In this document: positions 58,934 to 64,000 of the stretch, piece after piece
Position numbering within the stretch: the stretch's first letter is position 1
Layout: each line of letters begins with the position of its first letter
Notes under the pieces: model-generated
Database searches by the model: none
Seen by the model: only the letters and a program-made list of their open reading frames with translations
Told to the model about the DNA's origin: nothing
Translations under genes and position numbers: made by a program
NCBI GenBank assembly: GCA_963848415.1
Contig: CAWKDN010000001.1
Location: 2,728,001 to 2,792,000, forward strand
Direction: 5' to 3'
From: CAVQBC01 sp963848415
GTDB taxonomy: Bacteria; Actinomycetota; Thermoleophilia; Solirubrobacterales; Solirubrobacteraceae
DNA length: 64,000 nucleotides

Positions 58934-58989
58934 GGCGTCAGTCTCCCGTGAGTCGGTATTCGGCATACAGACCAGCACGGCGCGCAAGA

Positions 58990-59729
58990 TCATCGGTCAG
59001 GCCCACCGAGGGCCAGTTGACCACGGCCGGCTTCGTCTTGGCCTGGAGCTCGGGCTTCATCGGCGCCACGCTCGGCACCGAGGACGCCGGTGCGCTCACG
59101 TTGCTATGTGGCGCTTCGTGGTGGCCACGCCGCCGCGGTGGCGTGGGCCGCGCGTCGTCCGGGGCCGCGCCTCGGCCCCGGCGAGCTGGTGACGCAGATC
59201 GTCATCGGGCTGCTGTCGCAGGTCGCGTACCTGCTCGGCGTCGTGCTCGCCGGCGACGCCGGCGTGGCCGCCGGGGACGTCGCGCTGATCGCCGCGCAGC
59301 CGAGCGGCCCCCGTGGGCCGATCCCTGGCTGTCCAGTCGGCCGGCAGCGCCGTCGTCTTCACCGCGCTCGCGCTGGCCACCGGATCGGCGGCGCCACCGA
59401 ACGACGCGACGTTCTGGCTCGCCGTCGCCTGGGTCATCGTCCTATCCACGGTCGGCGGCTACGGGCTGTACTGGATCAACGCCGCGCGCGGCGGCGTCAC
59501 GCGCGTGAGCAGCCTCATCTACCTGACCCCGCCGACCACCGCGGTATGGGCGCTGGTCATGTTCGGCCAGCCAATCGGCGCGAGCGCGCTGGTCGGCCTG
59601 GCGGTGTGCCTGGCCGGCGTCCTGCTCGCGCGCTCGGGCGGCGACCGAGACGGCCACCGACGCGCGCGACGTCCGGTGTTCCTCGGTGGACATGCGGCGG
59701 AAGGTGAGACACGTCGCGCGGGTGGATAG
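58990..59729 (+). pseudogene. EamA/DMT-family permease pseudogene
   Basis: Pieces of one permease occur in several frames: GQLTTAGFVLAWSSGFIGATLGTEDA, MWRFVVATPP, LVTQIVIGLLSQVAYLLGVVLAGDAG, and AVQSAGSAVVFTALALATG through GVTRVSSLIYLTPPTTAVWALVMFGQPIGASALVGL. At least three frameshifts and a missing central block (about helices 4 to 6) make it non-functional. It lies divergently beside the intact DHFR-like gene. Confidence 0.8.
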
Positions 59730-59786
59730 GCCCGCCAGTCGAGGCGGCGGCGCGTGAACCGCGACCACCTGCTGGCGCGCCTGGCG

Positions 59787-60323
59787 TCAGCAGGCGCCGG
59801 CGTTCTGCTGGCAGAACTCCTCGAAGCGCTCGGCGTCGGAGCCCGCCGGCGCCTCGGCGCCGCCCTGGCCGCCGGTCTGCTCGGGCGCGGTCCCGCCCGA
59901 CGTGCCGTCGCCGCCCGTGTCACCGCCGGTGTCGGTGCCCGTGTCCCCGCCCGTGTCCCCGCCCGTGTCAGCGCCCGTGTCCCCGGTGCCCGTATCGCCG
60001 CCGGTGTCGGTCCCGGTGCCGGTGTCGGTCCCGGTGTCCGTGCCGGTGTCGGCGCCCGTGTCCGTCCCCGTATCGGCGCCCGTGTCGGTGCCGGCGTCCG
60101 TTCCAGTGTCCGCGTCGGCGGCGTCCTGGTCCTGATCGGCGCCGGCGCCGCTCTGGGACTCCGCGTCCGCCGGCGCGCCGGCCGAGACGGGCTCGGGATC
60201 CTCCTCCACGGCGATCTCGACGGGCGCCCCGGGCACCTCGTCGGCGGAGATCTGCTGGCCGCCGCAGCCGGCGAGCCAGGCGGCGGCGAGCAGGGTCAGG
60301 AGCGTGAGGCCGAGACGGCGCAA
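59787..60323 (-). CDS. Lipoprotein with Asp-Thr-Gly repeat region
   Basis: The 178-residue protein has a lipoprotein signal (RRLGLTLLTLLAAAWLAGCGG, lipobox LAGC), so it should be anchored to the outer face of the membrane. An acidic linker follows. The main part is about 70 residues of DTGT/DTGG/DTGA repeats, a low-complexity acidic stretch that may bind calcium or act as a spacer. The C-terminal end FEEFCQQNAGAC has two Cys. The TTG at 60323 has GGGAGGG 6 nt upstream, giving the lipobox position expected. It follows the zinc-ribbon gene by 12 nt. Confidence 0.7.
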   Translation of the reverse strand: MRRLGLTLLTLLAAAWLAGCGGQQISADEVPGAPVEIAVEEDPEPVSAGAPADAESQSGAGADQDQDAADADTGTDAGTDTGADTGTDTGADTGTDTGTDTGTGTDTGGDTGTGDTGADTGGDTGGDTGTDTGGDTGGDGTSGGTAPEQTGGQGGAEAPAGSDAERFEEFCQQNAGAC

Positions 60324-60334
60324 GGCAGCCCTCC

Positions 60335-60607
60335 CTAAGGGTTCGGGAGCGCGGACATCCGGCGCCCGCACGTCGGGCAGTCGTTGAGGTCCTTCTGGGC
60401 GAGCTGGTCGCACCAGTTGCAGAATCGGAGATTCTCCACCGCCCATGGCAGGTTGGACTTCGACGGCTCGAGCGGAAGGACCTTCCCGACGACCTCCATC
60501 GGCTCGCCGGTCTCGCGGTCGCGGTAGACGACGCCCGGCTCGGCGTCGAGGAAGATCTCGCGCCCGGTCGAGGGCGTGCGCAGCCGGTAGGTCTGACGCT
60601 CGGCCAT
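60335..60607 (-). CDS. Small zinc-ribbon protein
   Basis: The 90-residue protein has a beta-rich first half (QTYRLRTPSTGREIFLD and VVYRDRETGEPM) and a C-terminal zinc ribbon with CNWCDQL and CPTCGRRM pairs. It could bind nucleic acid or a protein partner. The ATG at 60607 starts the gene. It lies divergently beside the GT4 gene, and the lipoprotein gene follows on the same strand after 12 nt. Function unknown. Confidence 0.65.
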   Translation of the reverse strand: MAERQTYRLRTPSTGREIFLDAEPGVVYRDRETGEPMEVVGKVLPLEPSKSNLPWAVENLRFCNWCDQLAQKDLNDCPTCGRRMSALPNP

Positions 60608-60651
60608 CGGCGCCAAGGTAGCAAAGGGCCTCCGAGCGACTCCCCATACCG

Positions 60652-60657
60652 TAGGGT
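60652..60657 (+). promoter_or_regulatory. -10 box for leaderless GT4 transcript
   Basis: TAGGGT lies 7 nt before GTG 60665. An overlapping TACCGT (60647-60652) is another candidate. Confidence 0.45.
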
Positions 60658-60664
60658 GCGCGCG

Positions 60665-62224
60665 GTGCGCGTGCTCATCTTCTCCGGCTACCTGCTGCGC
60701 GGGACCGGATCGAACGTCTACAACGCCGAGCTGGCCAAGGCCCTGGCCCGCAACGGCCACGAGGTCCACCTGTTCGGCCAGGACCGGGCCCCCTTCGAGC
60801 TGCCCTGGGTCGACGCCGCCGGTGACTGGGACGGGGGTGAGCTGGAGCTCGAGGTCCGCAACGACCCGCCGAAGGCGACCGTCTACCGGCCCAACCTCGA
60901 CGGCCTGCTGCCGGTCTACGTGGCCGACGACTACGAGGGGATCGAGGCGCGGCCCTTCCAGGACCTGACCGACGCCGAGCTCGACCGCTACCTCGAGCGC
61001 AACGTCACCGAGGTACGCGAGATCGCCGAGCACGTGCGCCCGGACGTCGCGCTCGCCAACCACATCGTCATGGGCCCGGTGATCCTCGCGCGGGCGCTCG
61101 GCGGCCTGAACATCCCCTACGCCGTCAAGATCCACGGCTCGGCGCTCGAGTACACGGTCAAGCCGTACCCGCGCTTCAAGCCCTACGCGGTCGAGGGGCT
61201 CGCGCCCGCCCGCGGGATCCTCGTCGGCTCGCGCCACACCGGCGAGAGCCTGTGGGCCGAGATGGAGGACCCGACGGTGCGCGACCGCACGCGGCTCGGC
61301 CCCCCCGGGGTCGACATCGCGCACTTCGCGCCGCGCGAGCCGGCGATCGCCCAGGCCGGCTTCGAGGCGGTCCGCGAGCGCGTGCTCGAGGCCGCCGAGG
61401 CTCCCGCGGCCGGCGGCGCGGCCGGCTCCTCGTTCGCCTACGAGCCCAAGCAGGCCGCCGCCGCGCTGCAGACGGTGGACCTCGACCGCGACCGGCTGGT
61501 CGTCTTCGTCGGCAAGCTGATCGGCTCCAAGGGCGTCGAGCTGCTGCTCGCGGCGTGGCCGCTGGTGCTGGCCGAGCACCCCGACGCGCGTCTGCTGATC
61601 GTCGGCTTCGGCGCCTTCCGTGATGGCCTGCACGAGCTGGCGGCCCGGCTGGCCGACGGTGAGCTCGACGCAGCCGAGGCCACCCGCTCGGAGGCGGGGG
61701 CGCCGCTGCCCTCGCTGGAGGCGTTCGTCGCCTCGCTGGAAGGCGAGGAGGCCGAGGCCTACAAGGCCGCCGCGGCCGGGCTGCGCGACCGCGTCGCCTG
61801 GACCGGGCGCCTGGACCACGACGAGCTCGTCGACATCCTGCCCGCGGCCGAGGCGATGGTGGTGCCCTCGACCTTCCCCGAGGCCTTCGGGATGGTCGCG
61901 GCCGAAGGCGCCTCCTGCGGTGCCCTGCCGGTCGTGGCCCACCACTCGGGGCTCGCCGAGGTCGCCGAGACGCTCGCGGAGGGGATGCCCGAGGCCTCGC
62001 GCCCGTGGCTGACCTTCGAGGTCGGCCCCGGCGCCGTGCGCGAGCTGGCCGGCGACCTCAACAGCTGGCTGGGCGCTCCCGAGGAGCTGCGTGAGCAGAC
62101 GCGCAAGGCGATGGTCGAGGTCGCCCACGAGCACTACTCCTGGGACGGCGTCGCCCGGCGGATGATCGCGGCCGCGCAGGGCAAGCTCGACGAGCTGCCA
62201 GAGCCCGCGCCGCTCGAGGTCTGA
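60665..62224 (+). CDS. GT4-family glycosyltransferase
   Basis: The 519-residue GT-B protein starts VRVLIFSGYLLRGTGSNVYNAEL. It has the donor-binding FVGKLIGSKGVELLL and VVPSTFPEAFGMVAAEGASCGALPVVA blocks of retaining family 4. The acceptor side contains IPYAVKIHGSALEY. A distinctive insertion of about 60 acidic residues lies before the last part of the donor domain. GTG at 60665 is the preferred leaderless start; GTG at 60656 is in frame. It stands alone, far from the main glycan island, and may make a soluble glycoside or lipid glycan. Confidence 0.85.
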   Translation: MRVLIFSGYLLRGTGSNVYNAELAKALARNGHEVHLFGQDRAPFELPWVDAAGDWDGGELELEVRNDPPKATVYRPNLDGLLPVYVADDYEGIEARPFQDLTDAELDRYLERNVTEVREIAEHVRPDVALANHIVMGPVILARALGGLNIPYAVKIHGSALEYTVKPYPRFKPYAVEGLAPARGILVGSRHTGESLWAEMEDPTVRDRTRLGPPGVDIAHFAPREPAIAQAGFEAVRERVLEAAEAPAAGGAAGSSFAYEPKQAAAALQTVDLDRDRLVVFVGKLIGSKGVELLLAAWPLVLAEHPDARLLIVGFGAFRDGLHELAARLADGELDAAEATRSEAGAPLPSLEAFVASLEGEEAEAYKAAAAGLRDRVAWTGRLDHDELVDILPAAEAMVVPSTFPEAFGMVAAEGASCGALPVVAHHSGLAEVAETLAEGMPEASRPWLTFEVGPGAVRELAGDLNSWLGAPEELREQTRKAMVEVAHEHYSWDGVARRMIAAAQGKLDELPEPAPLEV

Positions 62225-62230
62225 CGCCGC

Positions 62231-63040
62231 TCAGGCCGTCGCGAGCAGGGTGAACAGGACCGGCAGCGCCTCGCCGCCGAGCCGCAGGCGGTAGGCGCCG
62301 TCGGGCTCGCGCGTCAGGATGTCCCCGCGCGGGTCGAAGTCCAGCTCGAGGTGCTCGTGCAGCGCGTCGACGCGCAGCCCGGCGCGGATCGCCGCGGTGA
62401 CGATCTCCCCGAGCGAGTGGCCGTACTCGACGCTCTCGGTCGCGGCCAGCGTCGCGCCCGGGTCGGCGTAGGAGCCGTCGGCGTCGAAGCGCCGCGGCCC
62501 GTCGAAGGCGTAGGGGAAGTCGAGCACCGGCGGCTCGACCGACGCGAACATGCCATGCAGCGGGTGGATCTCGACCAGCACCAGCCGGCCGCCGGGCCGC
62601 AGCACCGCGTGGGCGCAGCGCATCCACGCGCCGAGGTCGGCGATCCAGCCGAGCACCCCGATGGTGGCGTAGGCGAGGTCGAAGCGGCCGTGCAGCGACG
62701 CCGGCAGGTCGGCGGCGTCGCCCTCCACCCATGTCACCTCGACGCCGGCCCGCGCGGCGAGCCCTTCCGCCTTGGCCAGCGAGGCGGGGGAGAGGTCGAC
62801 GCCGGTGACCCGCGCGCCCCGGCGCGCCAGCGAGATCGTGTCGAAGCCGATGTGGCACTGGATGTGGACGACATCGAGGCCGGCGACGTCGCCGGCAGCC
62901 TCCCGAACTGCGGCGTCCTCGTGGCGGCCCAGCACGTCGGCGCCGGCGACGAGCGCTTCGGCGTCGTAGTAGTTGTCCTGGCCGTGAACCGCCGCGAGCG
63001 CGTCCCAGTGGGCGCGGTTGACCTCCAGCGGCTCTGGCAC
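62231..63040 (-). CDS. Class I SAM-dependent methyltransferase
   Basis: The 269-residue protein has the SAM-binding motifs VVHIQCHIGFDTISLARRG (motif I), VTGVDLSPASL (motif II acidic residue), GDAADLPASL and LRPGGRLVLVEIHP. It has an N-terminal helical cap and a C-terminal extension of about 80 residues. The substrate is unknown. The GTG at 63040 has no Shine-Dalgarno but a -10-like TAGGCT 6 nt upstream. Convergent with the GT4 gene (6 nt between stops). Confidence 0.85.
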   Translation of the reverse strand: MPEPLEVNRAHWDALAAVHGQDNYYDAEALVAGADVLGRHEDAAVREAAGDVAGLDVVHIQCHIGFDTISLARRGARVTGVDLSPASLAKAEGLAARAGVEVTWVEGDAADLPASLHGRFDLAYATIGVLGWIADLGAWMRCAHAVLRPGGRLVLVEIHPLHGMFASVEPPVLDFPYAFDGPRRFDADGSYADPGATLAATESVEYGHSLGEIVTAAIRAGLRVDALHEHLELDFDPRGDILTREPDGAYRLRLGGEALPVLFTLLATA

Positions 63041-63046
63041 GCGCGC

Positions 63047-63052
63047 AGCCTA
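63047..63052 (-). promoter_or_regulatory. -10 box for leaderless methyltransferase transcript
   Basis: On the minus strand TAGGCT is followed by 6 nt and GTG at 63040. No Shine-Dalgarno lies between. Confidence 0.5.
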
Positions 63053-63115
63053 GCCGCGGCCGGCAAGGCGGCGCAACCGGACCACCCGGTGGCGCCATGC
63101 CGCCCGCCGAGCGGG

Positions 63116-63121
63116 TAAATT
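63116..63121 (+). promoter_or_regulatory. -10 box for the cytochrome-cupredoxin gene
   Basis: TAAATT, AT-rich against the background, lies 8 nt before ATG 63130. Confidence 0.45.
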
Positions 63122-63129
63122 CCCGGCGG

Positions 63130-63888
63130 ATGAGCGGAAGGGGAGCGGCAGCCGTGATGCGCGCGGGCACCCTGGCGGTCGGCGCCGGGCTGCTGGTGTG
63201 GGTCTCGGGCTGCGGGGCGGGCACCGAGGACGCCGACCTCGTCGCCGGCAAGCAGGCCTTCGTGGCCAACTGCGGCGCATGTCACACGCTCGCGCGCGCC
63301 GGGACGACCGGCGTCACCGGCCCGAACCTGGACGTCGCCTTCGGCCGCGCGCGCATCGACGGCCTCGACCAGTCCACCTTCGAGGGCGTGGTCTCCGGCT
63401 GGATCCAGCATCCCAACATCAACCCGCAGATCGATCCGGTCACCGGCAAGGCGCTGCCGTTGATGGAGGCCGACATCGTCGAGGGGCGGCTCGTCAAGGA
63501 CGTCGCCGCCTACGTCGCCTCGGCCGCGGGCAAGCGCGGCGAGGACGGCGGCCGGCTCGCGACCGTGGGCGTCAAGCGCTCCGACGAGGTGGCCAAGGCC
63601 GACGACGGCGAGCTCTCCATCCCTGCCGACCCCTCCGGCGCGCTGGCCTACACCTTCGGCTCGGCCGAGGCCGAGGCCGGCGCGGTCACCTTCAACTCCA
63701 AGAACGACTCCTCGATCGACCACAACATCGCCGTCAAGGGCAACGGGCTCGACGAGAAGGGCAACGTCGTCAAGGGCGGTGCGACCTCGACCGTCGAGGC
63801 CGACCTCGACGCCGGCGAGTACACGTTCTACTGCTCGGTGCCCGGCCACGAGCAGGGCGGCATGGCGGGCAAGCTCACCGTCAAGTGA
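63130..63888 (+). CDS. Lipoprotein with cytochrome c and cupredoxin domains
   Basis: The 252-residue protein has a lipoprotein signal (LAVGAGLLVWVSGC, lipidated Cys28). A class I cytochrome c domain (about 36-145) carries the haem motif CGACH at residues 48-52 and a likely axial Met in ALPLMEAD. The C-terminal cupredoxin domain (about 160-252) has DHNIAV for the first His ligand and YCSVPGHEQGGM for the Cys, His and Met ligands of a type 1 copper site. It should carry electrons on the outer face of the membrane, perhaps to a haem-copper oxidase. ATG 63130 is preferred; ATG 63157 gives a shorter signal. It overlaps the convergent membrane-protein gene by 8 nt. Confidence 0.88.
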   Translation: MSGRGAAAVMRAGTLAVGAGLLVWVSGCGAGTEDADLVAGKQAFVANCGACHTLARAGTTGVTGPNLDVAFGRARIDGLDQSTFEGVVSGWIQHPNINPQIDPVTGKALPLMEADIVEGRLVKDVAAYVASAAGKRGEDGGRLATVGVKRSDEVAKADDGELSIPADPSGALAYTFGSAEAEAGAVTFNSKNDSSIDHNIAVKGNGLDEKGNVVKGGATSTVEADLDAGEYTFYCSVPGHEQGGMAGKLTVK

Positions 63889-64000
63889 CCGAGGCCGCCC
63901 GCGCGGCGCGCCGCTCGGCTTCACGTGCCTGGCGCCGGTCCTCCTCCTGGGAGGCCCGCCAGAACAGGAAGCACAGCGCGAAGACCATGATCAGCAGGTC
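63881..64000 (-). CDS. C-terminus of a membrane protein (partial at the window edge)
   Basis: The last 39 codons of a minus-strand gene are present. A hydrophobic stretch (DLLIMVFALCFLFWRA) is followed by a charged, Arg/Glu/Ala-rich cytoplasmic tail that ends at the stop complementary to 63881-63883. The rest is outside the window. The 3' end overlaps the cytochrome-cupredoxin gene, so a link to respiration is possible but not shown. Confidence 0.55.
   Translation of the reverse strand, partial: DLLIMVFALCFLFWRASQEEDRRQAREAERRAARAASVT

Overview
The window comes from a very GC-rich actinobacterium. Gene content and style (rpsI with an acidic N-terminal extension followed by glmM-glmS, GTG/TTG starts, many TGATG or GTGA junctions, families of small secreted proteins) fit the Thermoleophilia/Solirubrobacterales. 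That placement is inference, since no rRNA gene is present. I saw no tRNA, insertion sequence or CRISPR array.

Layout. (1) 1-4.2 kb: the 3' part of rpsI, whose acidic extension carries 60-bp tandem repeats, then glmM and glmS, which make glucosamine-phosphate precursors. (2) 4.3-6.1 kb: a hybrid histidine kinase with a degenerate receiver. (3) 6.2-46.2 kb: a large exopolysaccharide/surface-glycan island. It has four Wzz-like co-polymerase paralogues (one fused to a Wzy/ligase-like polytopic domain), a Wzx-like flippase, a polyprenyl-phosphate sugar transferase, five glycosyltransferases, nucleotide-sugar genes (two SDR epimerases, two near-duplicate Gfo/Idh/MocA dehydrogenases, two DegT/EryC1 aminotransferases, a degenerate RmlA-like protein), a left-handed beta-helix acyltransferase, three secreted right-handed beta-helix paralogues, a polysaccharide-deacetylase-like protein and a 1926-residue mosaic exoprotein. 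A ydaO-type c-di-AMP riboswitch precedes the second beta-helix gene. MFS, TolB-like, HxlR and F420/NADP-reductase-like genes and an aldo/keto reductase pseudogene interrupt the island at 30.8-34.8 kb.

(4) 46.2-49.6 kb: a regulatory block. One tightly coupled minus-strand operon runs small helical protein, LuxR regulator, ECF-type sigma factor, LuxR regulator, aminotransferase. A divergent canonical NarL-type response regulator is preceded by a sigma-28-like promoter. A bipartite sequence (GGATYTCACCTTC-N19-CGAAACTC) lies both before this operon and before the sugar dehydrogenase gene 5 kb away. This suggests that the operon's own sigma factor ties nucleotide-sugar synthesis to regulation.

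(5) 49.6-57.3 kb: housekeeping genes acpS, NAD(P)HX epimerase/dehydratase, alr and a CCA-adding/poly(A) polymerase-like gene, then secreted proteins, a cold-shock protein and a GH4 glycosidase. Several starts here have a TAnnnT box 6-8 nt upstream and no Shine-Dalgarno, as in leaderless transcripts. (6) 57.3-59.7 kb: a decay zone with a VapBC/FitAB-like module frameshifted in both genes, a gene fragment, a DHFR-family gene and a wrecked EamA permease. (7) 59.8-64 kb: a DTGT-rich lipoprotein, a zinc-ribbon protein, a GT4 glycosyltransferase, a methyltransferase, a cytochrome c-cupredoxin lipoprotein and the C-terminus of a membrane protein at the edge.
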